Notes under the pieces: model-generated
Told to the model about the DNA's origin: nothing
Database searches by the model: none
Seen by the model: only the letters and a program-made list of their open reading frames with translations
Position numbers and translations under genes: made by a program
Shown here: positions 11,901-26,060 of the stretch, piece by piece
Layout of the letters: every line of letters begins with the position of its first letter
How positions within the stretch are numbered: position 1 is the stretch's first letter
NCBI GenBank assembly: GCA_003550305.1
Contig: QKYT01000109.1
Coordinates: 93,947-157,946, forward strand
From: Glomus cerebriforme
Taxonomy: Eukaryota; Glomeromycota; Glomeromycetes; Glomerales; Glomeraceae
Direction: 5' to 3'
Length of the DNA stretch: 64,000 bases

Positions 11901-13910
11901 CTGTTTCTTTCCATGGATTTTTGATTATTTGGATTTTCTCTAGGATACTCATCATTAGAAAAGTCTAGTGTTTATCATTTTATATATATATATATTTTTT
12001 AATCGCGTCTTCAGGTTTGAACAACACTTTACAACTTGAAATACTTCAACGTAATTCAGCATTTCAGCTTAGCTTCATCAGAATCAACACAGGTCAACAT
12101 TTTTTTCGACATGTACCTCAACTGGCAACTTAATTCAACACACAACAATAAACATCATATGCGTCGCATTCAGCATATTTCAGTTACTACACACAACCCT
12201 TCAATTCGTAATATTTTCAACAAGATCATATTTTCATCTATTCAGCAAAAAATTGTTTTTGCCCATGGTTATATTCAACGGATCGCAAATCCAACAACCT
12301 TTGTTTTTTTTTCGTTGGCAACGTATTGCAAATTATATCTCTTTTGATGACGGAAAGTCTGATTAAATCGTTTAAATTAAATAACCTTGAATCAGACGTA
12401 ACAAAATTTATTTCAGGAATAGTAATATCACGGCTTCTTTATCATACGAGGAGAAGGTAAAAAAGTCATTTTTGGGTATATTTTTATTACTAATTCCCTT
12501 TCAGAGAACAGGGTCAGCATAATCTGATCTTTTGGAAAGACATTTAAGGTGAGTGGGTTATTTATGATTTTATATTGCATTTGTTTTTTTTTTCAAAAAA
12601 ATTTTTTTTTTAATTGAATCGATATCGAGAAAACCACTTGGGACTTAACGTCATGTTATTATATTTTATATTTTCGTGAGTAAAATAAAAATTTTTTTTT
12701 GACCATATAATGTAACACAAAATTTAACAATAGCTAGTTAATAAATTTTAACACAAAACGATGAAAAGATTATATAACATTTATTCTATTCACTGTTTCC
12801 TAATTTTTTCATATTTTTTAGTATAAATGTATCATCTTTTTATCATCAATCATGGCTAATAAAAAATATATATACGCTTGGTTTTTTCTAAGAACTCAAA
12901 TCTCGCATCAAATTCTTGCTAGTGGATACTGCGGTTTGTTAACTATTATTTGTACAACTATTTTTAATATATTTATTATTCTTACGCAACAACACGAAAT
13001 TTCCCAAAAAAAAAGTAATGAATGAATTTAGGTCTAACATAATCAAACAACGTGTTTCTAATATTCATAATTTATGGTTAATGCGAAACGTTGATTCTAA
13101 AAGGCTTGCATTTATTCACATTTTAACACATTCATTTATTACTTTATTAATAAAGATTATTCTTCAATTCTTCCTGCTTTACATAAATTTGCCTATTTTG
13201 TTTTAATAATACATTTTTCTGGTCATTTAGTTGCCGGAACTGCCGGAACTGAACAAATTTTTAATTTTCCCAACTAAAAATGTGAAATTATCGCTAATCT
13301 AGGATTTCTTGTTCTATTATAGTAAATAAAAGAAAATTAATAACAAATTAAAAAATATTAAACTTTAAATTAATGTACCTTTTCAAACGCTTCTCTCACA
13401 ACTTTTTGAAGTCAAGTCTTATTGTTTGATCAACTTACTGCGTTCATTATTCTTGTAAAGTAAGTAAACCACTAAAACAACTGAGACATAAATAGTTAGA
13501 TATTCTTGGAGTCTTAAAAAAGTGTCATCGTAATAACAATATTTGATAACATAATATTTTTGATATTATTTCAAGAATACTAAAAAGAAAAGGTAAATTA
13601 AATTTACCCTGACGCGCGAATGTTGCATACCACTAGTAATAAATCTAAACAGCATACAACTATACATCATATTTTCTGGCAAACGAAAACTAGCATACAG
13701 CATACAGCCTTTTATATATATATATATAAAAGACTGTTCTTTACAGTCATACAGATTACAGAGTATTTAGATAATAGGTTTCAACCCATGATAATTGATT
13801 TCCAATTATATCCACCTTGTTATTAACTTATTTTCGTGTTTTTCTTTAAAATTATCACACTCATTTTATTTAATAAATTTCTTTTTCTACAGACGAAACT
13901 ATCTTAAAAG
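11901..13910. other. Two-kb spacer after Tra2, no gene recognised
   Basis: No open frame resembles a known family. At 12020-12300 the sequence is CA/TTCA-rich and less AT-rich than its surroundings, and may be Tra2 3' untranslated sequence. A perfect palindrome of alternating TA flanked by CTTTT/AAAAG lies at 13709-13732. A splice acceptor at 13891-13892, just before the next start codon, suggests an intron in that gene's 5' leader. Confidence 0.5.
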
Positions 13911-15740
13911 ATGCCAAGGAAAAGAAATAGCGCAAATACTAGTTCTAAAAGTTCTGCTTCTCCCTCAACATCGGTGAGAAGATCAACTCGCATTAAACGC
14001 GACGAACCTAAAGACGAACAGTTTTCAAACGAGGAAGCTGTTCAAGAAGTTTTGTCTGAGAACGAAGAAACTCAACCTAAACTTTCATTACCTAAAAAAC
14101 GTACAAAGCCTACCTCTCCTGCTTCTAAAAATATACGTTCAAAAAAAGCTCGCAAAGAAGACGAACAGCAACTATCAACAGAAGAAGTGAAAGTTGAAGA
14201 AACCCCAGATAATGATAGCCAAGGATCAGAAACTATCAAAGGAAAAAACAAGGTTATCGAGCAATCTTATGAAGACAATACAGAAGACGCGTCAATAACT
14301 GAAAGTACTAGTTTCATGTCTCTTAAAAGCCAAGCTACTGAAAAATCAAGTGTAAACACTTCCTTGAGCAATATCTCAAAATATGATGGTTCAGATAATA
14401 CTGATGAAACTGATCCACTTGTTCAAGCAAAATGGGAAATAATCAAAGCACAACTCTTTGAAGTTCCCAGAGAGCCGCGTCCAGCTTATCGTGAATATCA
14501 AGACAAGTTGTTTACTAGACATCCTTGGATGAAGAAAAAAGATATTGATTATCTTCAAAAATTATACACAGACCCTAAATCCATGCTTGCTAAGAAACAA
14601 TTGAAAGTGAGTATTTCTATTATTGTTTACTATTATTCTCGTAAAAGAAAGGGATTATTAAAATGATTAAATCATTTATCATTTAATTATTTAATCATTT
14701 AATATTTTGAATAGACACTTTTCAATTTTCCTATATACAATAGTTTTACTGATGAACAAAAAAGTCGTCTCTTGAAACTTTTACCGAATTGTGACTTAGT
14801 TCCAATTGCGAGCGAAAATGGAGATCCTATTGATACTCCAAGAATTGAAAGAGAGTATATAGCCGCGGGATTAGACTCATATGAGCCGGGTATATCTGAA
14901 CCTGTCAGCGAACTTGATCCAAATAAAGTTTGTCCTCGATTTGATTTTTGGCTTTCGGATTCTTTCAAAGAAGCTCGATGGTGGTTTCAAACGAGTATTA
15001 AATATGGATATAATACTAAAAATGGAGTTGATACACAATGGAATAATCTTGAAAAATTTAAGACCGAAATTCCTAAGAACTGGAAGGTTAGTAAATTATA
15101 TATTTGTTTATATTTATATTTATGTTGAAATTTTATCATTAACATTCTTTAATTTTTTATAGAACGATGATTATGAACAAGAGTGGGGAATTGGACTTTT
15201 GGGAAAATTAGGAAAGAAGCAAATTGCGGGGTAAAGATGTTTCCTTATATATTTTAATATCTTTATCGCTTTACAATATTAATAAAATTTGTGATTTTAG
15301 TAATTCCGCACAAATCACTCTTCCTGAAATGACCAAGGCCCAGATCATTAGATTGGATGATACATTAAAATATAAACGACAATTTAAGAATGTTGGGATA
15401 ACAGTCTTAATGGATTTGAAGGTTAATACACTTGCTTAATTTAATATTGTGAATTTTAGTCACTGTTATATTAATTCCCAATTTTACTTAGGTTGTTGCC
15501 ATCAATAAATCAAATGGTCATCTACAACTTAAGTTATTTAAAGGTAAACAAAACAAGATCATAAATGATATAAATAATCCAACTCGTTTAGAACATGAAG
15601 TTCTAGATTTTGACGGACGTGTTGCAAAAGATTCTCGTCCTAATGGTAATGCCTTTAAAAATTTTAGCATTGTAAGGTCAGAAGATTATACCCCAAGCCT
15701 ATTTGAAGCAAGGAAAGAATATTGGGCGAAAACCCAATAA
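13911..15740 (+). CDS. ASXH/DEUBAD-domain chromatin protein
   Basis: Five exons (13911-14606, 14715-15086, 15163-15230, 15301-15421, 15492-15740) give 501 residues. The N-terminal ~165 residues are charged and disordered, with basic clusters such as RSTRIKRDE and KKRTKPTSP. From about 185 a conserved region reads like the Asx homology/DEUBAD fold: YTDPKSMLAKKQLKTLF, then TDEQKSRLLKLLP, then FKEARWWFQTSI. In animals such domains (ASXL, NFRKB) bind and tune the UCH37/BAP1 deubiquitinases on chromatin. The fungal protein probably serves a similar chromatin-ubiquitin role, but its partner is unknown. The remaining C-terminal ~180 residues are not recognised. The acceptor just upstream of the ATG points to a spliced 5' leader. 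Confidence 0.7.
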
Positions 15741-16189
15741 TTTTTTTTTTCACTTTTCTCGTAGTATATTGTATATATTTTTCTTTTTTTTTTTCCTTTC
15801 TATTTTGTCCTTTTTTTTTATCAAATAATATGAACTAAAATAATTGGTATGTATATTATTAATATTCTGAATACATAATAATAATTAAATAAGTAGCGTA
15901 TAGGATAATTGTATTATTTTTATGATTTTTATGTTTATTAAATTATTGTTTAGTATTTAGATGTTATATTATATCATTATATTGTATTAATAAAGATTGG
16001 GTCATTTTTTTTCAGTTGATCTGAATTTGAACGTATCAACTTAGATTAAACAATTTTTTTTATTTTAACTAAAATATAATCTCTATGTAATCGTAGATGT
16101 CTAAATGATTTGCTACTAATAGCGACTTACTAATAAAATTAAGATTACTTTTTTTTAAAATTTTTTTTTTTTTTTTGGTAATTAATTTT
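15741..16189. other. Convergent 3' region, no gene seen
   Basis: Very AT-rich spacer between the ASXH gene and the HMG-box gene, which converge here. It has T-tracts at 15742-15750 and 16149-16176. No gene is seen. Confidence 0.5.
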
Positions 16190-17999
16190 TTAGAGTACAA
16201 TTTTATCGTCTTTTTTTCTAAAAGAAATGTTGTGTAAACAATCTAAAATTTGTTTTTTCTGAGCAACTTTAAGCACGCCAAAATCATCAAATGGTACATC
16301 TTTAGGCCATCCTATAACTTCTATTTCACCTTGATGATCTTTCCATTTTTTATAAGGAATTATTAAACCTTCTGTACCGAGAGCGTTATCTATTAAATTT
16401 TTATATAATTAGCAAATTCATTAACAAGAGAAAAAAAAATTTTGAAATAAAATCTTTAAAAGAACGTACTATAACGTGCACGTAAAATAGCTCTAACTCT
16501 TGCTTTAACATCGGCAGAATTAATATTTCTGTGTGTACTACTAACAGCAATTGGATTATGAGATATTTCATTATATTTCGATGTAGAATTTGACGTAGCA
16601 GAGAGTTCCCTCTTAATTCTCTTAGTTGGTGGTGTAACTATTTGTCCAGTTTGTTCTACGACAAATAACAATCTTAATAAAAATCCGATGTTTTAAAAAG
16701 ATGATAATCTTCAATGAAACTTACCAAGATAACGATTTTTTGTATAAATTTCAAATTTATCTAATAAAGGATACATTTCAGGACTAGCTCTAAAAAATGC
16801 TTCCCCACTACTTGTACCAACAAAAGTTGAAGAAAATGAATCATTACTTCTATTAGGAACAATAAGTATAGCTACTTCTAATCCACATTTTTTTTCCATA
16901 CAACGAACCTAAAATAAAAATTGACTTTTAATTTTTCTTAAAACATCACATCAGGTTATAAACATACTCACTGTGGTTTTGATGTTATTAATGTCAGATT
17001 GTGCTTGTACATGACGTTTTCTTGGATCTTCAATATAATTAAATTGAATTTCTTTCATTTTTTCGTTCTCTAATGCAGCCTTTTCTTCATATTTTTGTTT
17101 ATCAGATTCCGAAAGAGATCTCCATGCAATTGCACAAGCTTTATTAGATTCAACTCCAAAAGAACTAAACTCTTCTTTATGATTTGGCCACCATTCTGTA
17201 TCTTGGAAAACATTATATCCGGACTTTTTGTTCTTATGATCAATTGTGACGGTTTCATGGTGATTTTTCACGTATTTCTAAATAAATGGTAAAACGTGTT
17301 GTTAAGATTAAGATCGGGTAATTGTTTTAAATCTTTCCAAATTCGTAATATGAATTGACTCGTCAAAAAAAAAACATCATAAATGCTAAACATCACTTAA
17401 TTGATGAAATAATATGTGAAATAAATATGTTTTATACCTGAATCCATGAAACATCGATATTCAGATCCTGTGCAATCTGTTTTATAGCCATATCATGTCG
17501 ATAAAATTCTTCATCAAGTTTATGAATTGCTTCCTCTGTGAGCTGAGTGAGTCTGTTGGAAGCTATTTTGTCAATTCAGATAAATTTAGTCAAATTTAAT
17601 AATAAATCATAAGACCAATTAATAAATTATCATCTAACCTTTCTTATCATTTCTCTCTCCTATTTCGGAATTTTCTTCATAATCAACATCTATAGTATTA
17701 ACTGAAATTATATCATTATCAATTTCACCTACACTTAGATCTTGTACACTAACAGTATTAATATCTTGAGTAATTTCTACTGAATTATCATTGTTACAAT
17801 TGTTATTATTATTCATTAATGCCGCTTGAATAGATTGTTCCATTTCAGTCCATTGATCTTTCTGATTCTGAGAATCAGAATCGATTAACATTGTTTCTTC
17901 ATGATTTATTATAGATTCTTGATGATCAAACTCATTAGGTAAGTCAATTTCGGTTTTTGAATTTCGTACAGTCCTATGTTTTTGTTTTCTTTTATCCAT
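16190..17999 (-). CDS. HMG-box DNA-binding protein
   Basis: Six exons, read from high to low coordinates: 17999-17639, 17562-17438, 17277-16972, 16908-16725, 16655-16470, 16389-16190. They give 453 residues. Residues 1-120 are acidic and Asn-rich. A segment near 121-162 (DEEFYRHDMAIKQIAQDLNID) looks helical and homeodomain- or HTH-like. An HMG box follows at about 175-240: SGYNVFQDTEWWPNHKEEF, then SNKACAIAWRSLSESDKQKYEEKA. The C-terminal half has two compact blocks, EVAILIVPNRSND...YPLLDKFEIYTKNRYL and IPYKKWKDHQGEIEVIGWP, which I cannot assign but which look folded. HMG-box genes are strongly expanded in Glomeromycotina. The target and the role are unknown. Confidence 0.8.
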
Positions 18000-18714
18000 T
18001 GCTTAATCTTTAGTGGAATCAGTTGCATTATCGATCAGTTTAAATTAAAATCTATGGATTAATCATGGAATAATTTATATAATTTTTATTTTTATTTATT
18101 TTTTTTTTTTTTTTTACTTACACTAAAATCAATATTACAAACACTACTAAAGTCGCGCTAAAAGAAAACAGTTTAGTTTTGTCGCAACTAAATCACTTTG
18201 TACTCAAACAAAAAAAAAATATTTCTTAAATTTACTATTACCGTTGACAACAATTGAACAGAAGAACAGTTTATTATAGTTAATCAAACTTGGTTCATAA
18301 GTAAATAAATAGATCCTTTTTTTTATAGTTAATTATCTCGGATATTTAGAATTTGCGAACTTTAGAAAAAATCTAAATTATTTGCAACATGGGCGTGACA
18401 TAAATTATGTAATTTACTGCACATGGACTCTTTGGCCATAACTGATTATTATTTACCACACAGGTATGAAACTATGATAATCTTTCGGCTTCAATAATGC
18501 CGGCATATTCTTTTTACGGATTATCAAAAAGGAATTCTCTTCGCACAATAACTCATGCTAGCTAAAACTAGCAAAATTTTTTTTCCATTTTTTATAAGAA
18601 TATTTTTATCGATGTCGATCACGGGATCATCACAGGGATCATCACAGGGAAACCATTTGAATTCATTTTTTAATAATTCGTGAAAATTTAACTTATTAGA
18701 GTAGATCACAGATC
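18000..18714. promoter_or_regulatory. Divergent promoter region, HMG-box / F-box
   Basis: A 715-bp head-to-head spacer. It holds T- and A-tracts, and at 18623-18650 a short tandem repeat of a 12-bp unit (gggatcatcaca) just over two copies long, about 65-90 bp before the F-box start. No further gene is seen. Confidence 0.45.
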
Positions 18715-20292
18715 ATGGCACAGGGTCTTTCGCCGGAATGCCTGCAACAAATTATATCATACCTCGAAGGTGATAATAAGTCTTTACATTCATGTTTACT
18801 GGTAAATCGCTTTTGGTGTTATAATACAGTCAACACTTTATGGAGCAGTCCTTGGCGATCTTATGAAATTACACAAACCTCGGCAACAAGCCTAATTCAA
18901 ACTTATGTAGATTGTTTATCAGAAGAATCAAAAATTAATTTATATAACAATGGAATAACATGTAGAAACCCTCTTAAATCTGCTTCTCCTATTTTTGATT
19001 ATCCATCATTTTTACGTTCTCTTGATTATGATTATATGTATTGGTCAATTTCACAATGGCTAATATCTTGTTGGCTTTATCGTGTCTTAAATTATGAGGA
19101 AGAAGTCAATGAATGCCAAACGAATTGCGTTGAGGATTGTATCATAAGATGCGCACCGGATGAAAGATTCAATGAGTATGATGACGAGGTCGAAGAAAAT
19201 AAAAGAAAAACTATTCTTGTTACAAGAGAATTATGTAACCTCTTTAAGGATCGGTGTAGAACTTTTCATGATCTTCACCTAGAGAATAAGGCTATTCAAA
19301 GTGATGAGTTTTTGTTCTTGCCGTCATCCATAGATCCTTGTAATTACTTGGCAAATCTACGGCAGCTTGTCTGTTTAGGTGATAACAAATCTGAACTTTT
19401 ACTTGCCATATCAGGAGTCTGTAAAAATTTGCGTAAAATTTCCATAGGGTTTCCACTAGAACTTCAATGGAAATCTCATTATGAATCTGATGCATTGAGT
19501 TTGAGTACTCTTATTGAAAAACAAACGCGTTTAGAAAGTGTGTGTTTGTATGGATACAAACGTTTAATCTCTTGCTTAATAGAATCTCTTTTATCTCAAT
19601 CAAAGTCTTTAAATATTCTGGAATTAATGTATATGGATTTTAGAGAAGCACAGGATTATCAAAGTCTGGCATTATTACCTTCTTGTAAAAATTTAAAGTC
19701 TTTAAAAATTCATAATTGTTTTATTCCTCCTGATGAAAGAATAATGCAATTAACTTCTTTACAACAATTAGAAGAATTTGATTTTTGTAATGAATGGAAT
19801 CCTCTTTATCCATTAATACAACAAAAATTTTGGGATGAATTATTTATAAATAATGCGAAAACCTTAAGAAAATTATCATTATGTTGGGTTAGATCTGACT
19901 CAAAAGATGGAGCGAAAATTATCGAATCAATTACAAAACGATGTTCAAAGAATATTTCGATTCTTCATTTACCTATATTATGGACACATGAAATATTAAC
20001 AATATTTGATTATTGTAAACATCTTGAAGAATTTTCTTTTAGTGGTGATGATTTGGACGCAAACGAATTTTTCTCACAATTGGGTGAATTCATTCCCGTT
20101 ACTTTACGTTCTTTAACTATTAAAGATGGTCATAGTGGTGGTTGGAATTTTACTGAAAATTCATTATATTCTTTTCTTTCTAATTGTCAAGCTAAATTAC
20201 AAATTATGGATTTAGCTTCTTGTTCGTGTATGACTGATAGGCACTATGATGTTATCAGTAAGCGTGGAATTATTAATTGTTTACATAAATAA
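18715..20292 (+). CDS. F-box / leucine-rich-repeat-like protein
   Basis: Single exon of 525 residues. The N-terminus (about 4-45) is a degenerate F-box: LSPECLQQIISYL, then LHSCLLVNRFWCYNTVNTLW. This would dock on Skp1 in an SCF ubiquitin ligase. The rest consists of spaced Leu-rich segments (LKSLKIHNCFI, LEEFDFCNEW, LRKLSLCWV, LEEFSFSGDDL, LQIMDLASCSCM) typical of an irregular LRR substrate-binding arm. This layout is the hallmark of the very large F-box family in Rhizophagus-type fungi. Intronless structure also fits that expanded family. The substrate cannot be predicted. Confidence 0.85.
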   Translation: MAQGLSPECLQQIISYLEGDNKSLHSCLLVNRFWCYNTVNTLWSSPWRSYEITQTSATSLIQTYVDCLSEESKINLYNNGITCRNPLKSASPIFDYPSFLRSLDYDYMYWSISQWLISCWLYRVLNYEEEVNECQTNCVEDCIIRCAPDERFNEYDDEVEENKRKTILVTRELCNLFKDRCRTFHDLHLENKAIQSDEFLFLPSSIDPCNYLANLRQLVCLGDNKSELLLAISGVCKNLRKISIGFPLELQWKSHYESDALSLSTLIEKQTRLESVCLYGYKRLISCLIESLLSQSKSLNILELMYMDFREAQDYQSLALLPSCKNLKSLKIHNCFIPPDERIMQLTSLQQLEEFDFCNEWNPLYPLIQQKFWDELFINNAKTLRKLSLCWVRSDSKDGAKIIESITKRCSKNISILHLPILWTHEILTIFDYCKHLEEFSFSGDDLDANEFFSQLGEFIPVTLRSLTIKDGHSGGWNFTENSLYSFLSNCQAKLQIMDLASCSCMTDRHYDVISKRGIINCLHK

Positions 20293-21288
20293 TACGCGAT
20301 TTACTATTATATTTAATCAACTTCAATGTGATTAAATTCATTGCTCCTTTAGTAGATCTAGTTTTCTCATATACTGTTAATATGAGGATATTATCTCATG
20401 GTATGACTGTTTCTACAGAAGATCATTTCTTGGAGTGTATATGAGTACCGCGTAGTAACCGGACATCTTGCAATTTTGGAGGTTTGGTGCTCTACCCAAG
20501 ATATGAGATTTAAGATTCCAATGTACTTGTCATGTATACCTGGATAATATTATATAATAAAATCAATAGAAAATTTTTTTTTGAGAGGGTACTATACATG
20601 AGGGTCATCAAGAGATTTGATGCACAGACAGACATGTACTTTAGGTAATCTTTGGTGCATATCCTTTAGTATATATATTCATCTTAATAGATTTACAATG
20701 TTTAAGTTTAATCTGATTAATATCATCTGAACATAATGCTACTTGCCAATTGAAACTTGGTCTATTCATAAAAGTAATTTTTACTAGTCTATTAATTAAT
20801 CATTCTGCTTTGTAATATGTTTTTGTAAAGTAATAGTTTCTTTAAGTAATTTTAATAATTTTGTCTACCTATTTATTTTTCCAATTGAATTATATATTAA
20901 TTTTCTTTTACTTTATATTTGTAATATTGCAATATTAATTATTAATTCTGGAAGAAAAAAGAGAATATTTATATTATCATGCCTTTAATCATGTGATTTT
21001 TATGCTGATTTTTAAAAAATTTACCGCTTTAATAATTTCAGATTTATAACTTTTCCGATATTCAGTTAATTATATTATAGGTCAACGTCGAAACCATTGC
21101 TCTCCAACGATTATTTAAAAATTTTAGTCGTGAGGATATTGATAGTTTATCCCCAGCCAGTTATTTTACGATAATCTACAATTCAGTTTTTAAATTTGAA
21201 ACGTTAAATTATTGGCTAATTTGCAGATTAATTTTGTGGGGTGGATCGTAAAATTTATTACAAATTTTTATTTTAACCCGCAATAAGA
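20293..21288. other. Spacer between F-box and DBP8 genes
   Basis: Mostly AT-rich with no recognised gene. At 21081-21251 a 57-codon frame without Met runs from a good splice acceptor (ttatag at 21075-21080) to a TAA, ending 37 bp before the DBP8 start. It may be a remnant exon or chance. Nothing else was found. Confidence 0.4.
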
Positions 21289-23238
<1,950 letters not shown>

Positions 23239-23434
23239 ATAATTATTAGTTTTCCCATTACAATATCTTATATTCATTTTTGTGGAAAATAGCTGAAAAA
23301 AAAATAACTAAATTATAATAGAAAAAAAATAACAAGACTAATTATAATTCTAAAACAAAAATAATCTATAGTTAAAATAATTAATACAAAAGTAAAGCAC
23401 ACATTGTTCATTCAATAAATATAAATACATGAAA

Positions 23435-24470
23435 TTACGATAAAATTATAATTATTACAACTAATATAAAAATCAATAAAGCAATTGTACACATAGATCC
23501 TAAAATTAAGTTCATTTCAATCAGCATTTTTTTTTAAACAAAAAATAAAAAAAATAAAATTTAATTATTATAAAGATTTACCTTTTTCTTTTGCTTTCTT
23601 TGATACTTTAGTGAGACTTCGTTTGGCTCTATTTAACCTTCCATCGGTTCTATCAACTATATCTTCCGTTTCCGCTAGTAGCTCTACTTGATAATTCAAT
23701 TCTTCACCAATCATTAATCCTAATTCTCTTTGACGTCCTATTGCGTCACTCAATCTATCTAAATCCTCGTCCTGATCTAATGTTTTTTAATAAATAATGT
23801 ATAAGCGAAAATAAGAACTTCCGAGTATCCACACTAGTTTTAATCAAATAAATAAAATAATTTACTTTAACTTACTTTGCATCATTCGTTGTTGTAACTG
23901 AATAACTACAGCATTATCATAATCATCTGGTTGATCAGAAAATCGTACGGTTTTTTTTGATTTCTTGGAAGAAGGTTTATTCATGGCATTAAGTTCAAGT
24001 AGTAAATCCCTAAATATTAGATATTAAAAATAATTAGATTTAAAAAACAATACATCCGCATTTACAATTTATATTTACCTGGCAGAGGCGTTATCTTGCA
24101 TTAAAACTTCAAGTTTGTCGATTTGTTTTGTTAATTTAATAAGCGTATCTTCTCTTTCCTTAAGTTCTTTTGTACTTCTAAAAGTGTTAATAAAAATAAT
24201 TTTATAAGTATAAGTGCGAATAGGACTATTTGGTTAAAAATGACATATGAGAGGTTAAATGAAATTACATTGCACATACAAAGTCCCTGACTCCTCAGCA
24301 GCCGATAATTCTCCTTCCAGCTCTTTAACACCAAACCGTAACTTCTCCATATTTTTATTAATTGTCTCTTCATGTGGGTACTCTATATTTTCGGTCCTAC
24401 ATCTATTTCTCTCATAAATGCTAACGAGCGTATTGTCTGCTAAAACACTAAGTTTTGAACTTTTCTCCAT
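23435..24470 (-). CDS. Tail-anchored Qc-SNARE, Syn8/Fsv1-like
   Basis: Five exons, high to low: 24470-24280, 24177-24079, 24009-23876, 23776-23582, 23499-23435. They give 227 residues. The N-terminal helical part has LVSIYERNRC and a coiled coil. The SNARE motif (about 140-200) reads DRLSDAIGRQRELGLMIG...EDIVDRTDGRLNRAKRSL, with the central Gln layer plausible near ELNYQVELL. The last 21-codon exon encodes a hydrophobic anchor (TIALLIFILVVIIIIL) and stop. If the last intron (23500-23581) is retained, translation ends KGKSL and the protein lacks an anchor. The family works in endosomal and vacuolar membrane fusion. The start is the first ATG, with a 271-bp gap to the divergent SET gene. Confidence 0.8.
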
Positions 24471-24741
24471 TTTTAATGAATGAATGATGTTAAGTGAATT
24501 AATTAAAAATAAAATGTTCTTAATAATAATATATATACAGTATATTTAAAATTTAAAAGGTGTTGATTCTACCCTACCGAGGTAACTGTTAAAGTTCTTA
24601 TGTTGTGTAATCATAATACTGTTTGCAACCAATTAATGATTACGGAATTTACGGAATTTAAACCTTCAATGATTTCATTTTCAATTCCGAAAATAATAAA
24701 TTTGAAAATTCCCATAATTTGGTAATTTGGAAAAATAAAAG
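24471..24741. promoter_or_regulatory. Compact divergent promoter, SNARE / SET
   Basis: A 271-bp spacer between two start codons on opposite strands, AT-rich. It probably serves both genes. No specific site is recognised. Confidence 0.45.
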
Positions 24742-26060
24742 ATGGCGGAAGTTGAAGTAGAAAATGGCGGTATCGAATCAATTGATGATTCAATTGTCGA
24801 AGAAATGAAAGTATTAACCCAAGAATTCGAGACAGCTGAACTCGAAATTGGTAATTCAATGCATTTCGAAGTCAAAAAATTGATAATGGTTAAATAATTC
24901 AATTATTATATAAAATTAACCAACTTGCTTTTTTTTGTGAAGCGAAACAACAAATTAGGGCATTTAAACCTATTTACGAAAAAAGAAAAAATGTTTTAAA
25001 AAAAATCCCAAAGTTTTGGTCAACAGTAGTAAGTGTCTTCATATATTTATTTTGAAACATTTTAAAACGTAATTGATTCTTACTGTATTTTATCTAAATG
25101 ATAGCTTACGAAGCGTATTTTTGTCGGTAAGTATAATAAACTTTTAACCAATTTTTGTTTTTTATGTTATTGTTAAATTTGTAATGAATAATTCTTTATA
25201 TATTTCAGCACAATACTTGGCTACCGATGATTATTCGGTATTTATATGGTAAATTCGAACGTTTTAATATATAAAGTTTAATGCTAAAAACTTGATAATT
25301 TGTTCTCAGGTTATTCAATATATTGATGACTTAACTGTTGAAAAGGATGAGAATTCATTATATAATTTCAAAATTATTTTGAGTTTTTCTGAGAATGATT
25401 ATTTCAAAAACAAAGAACTTGTAAAGGTAAATGAATTTAGTTTATTTATATACTGTATATGGCTGATATTACTATTTTTTTTTTCAAATGACATATTAGG
25501 AATTTATTGTCGATGCTGATGAACGTAAGATAAAAAGCACGCCGATTGAATGGTTTGATGGCAGAGTACGTTTAGAAAAAAATTATCATTTTTTTTCTAT
25601 TACATACTTTTAACAAAATTAAAATTGGACTTTTTTTCAAATAAAGGACTATACAAAAAAACGTAAGGCTGATGAAGATGAGGATGACCAAAGCTTCATT
25701 AAATGGTTTTCTGAAGAGAATACTGATGAGAGTTCTTGGGAATTGGGAAGGGCTATAAAAGATGAAATATATCCCCAAGCCTGGATGTAAATATTAATCT
25801 TTTACTTTTAGTTATATTCTTTAATGTCTTAAATTAATTCTCTGCATTTTAAACAGGATTTATTTGAATGAAGAATATGAAGAAGAAGATGACGACGAAG
25901 AAGGAGTCAATCAAGAATTCGACGATGAATCGGAAGAAGGTTTGAAATTATTATTTCTTTTATAATCTTAATTTATATATATTCATTACATCATTTTTTT
26001 TTCTTTTCAATTATAGAAGAATTAGATGTGCCTTCAAAGAAGCGTGTAAAACATAATTAA
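24742..26060 (+). CDS. SET/NAP-family histone chaperone
   Basis: Nine exons (24742-24850, 24943-25028, 25105-25126, 25209-25237, 25310-25426, 25500-25565, 25647-25786, 25857-25939, 26017-26060) give 231 residues. The two short exons of 22 and 29 nt are supported because only this splicing keeps frame. An N-terminal dimerisation helix leads into KPIYEKRKNVLKKIPKFWSTV. Then comes the NAP/SET core: YIDDLTVEKDE, FKIILSFSENDYFKN, STPIEWFDGRDYTKKRK, IKWFSEEN. An acidic tail (EEYEEEDDDEEG) and KKRVKHN end the protein. The pattern is closest to SET/TAF-I and Vps75 types, which carry H3-H4 or H2A-H2B and inhibit or direct histone modification. Confidence 0.85.

Noticed and set aside
11638..11955. A 105-codon minus-strand frame rich in His/Tyr/Val
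   Set aside because: It is the antisense of the Arg/Tyr/Asp-repeat tail of the Tra2-like gene; the sense exon is supported by splice sites and family resemblance.
12036..12347. A 103-codon plus-strand frame after Tra2
   Set aside because: It has no family resemblance, shows no splice context, and lies in CA-rich probable 3' untranslated sequence.
13709..13732. Perfect TA palindrome as a mobile-element end
   Set aside because: It is simple alternating TA with CTTTT/AAAAG flanks; no paired distant copy or target duplication was found.
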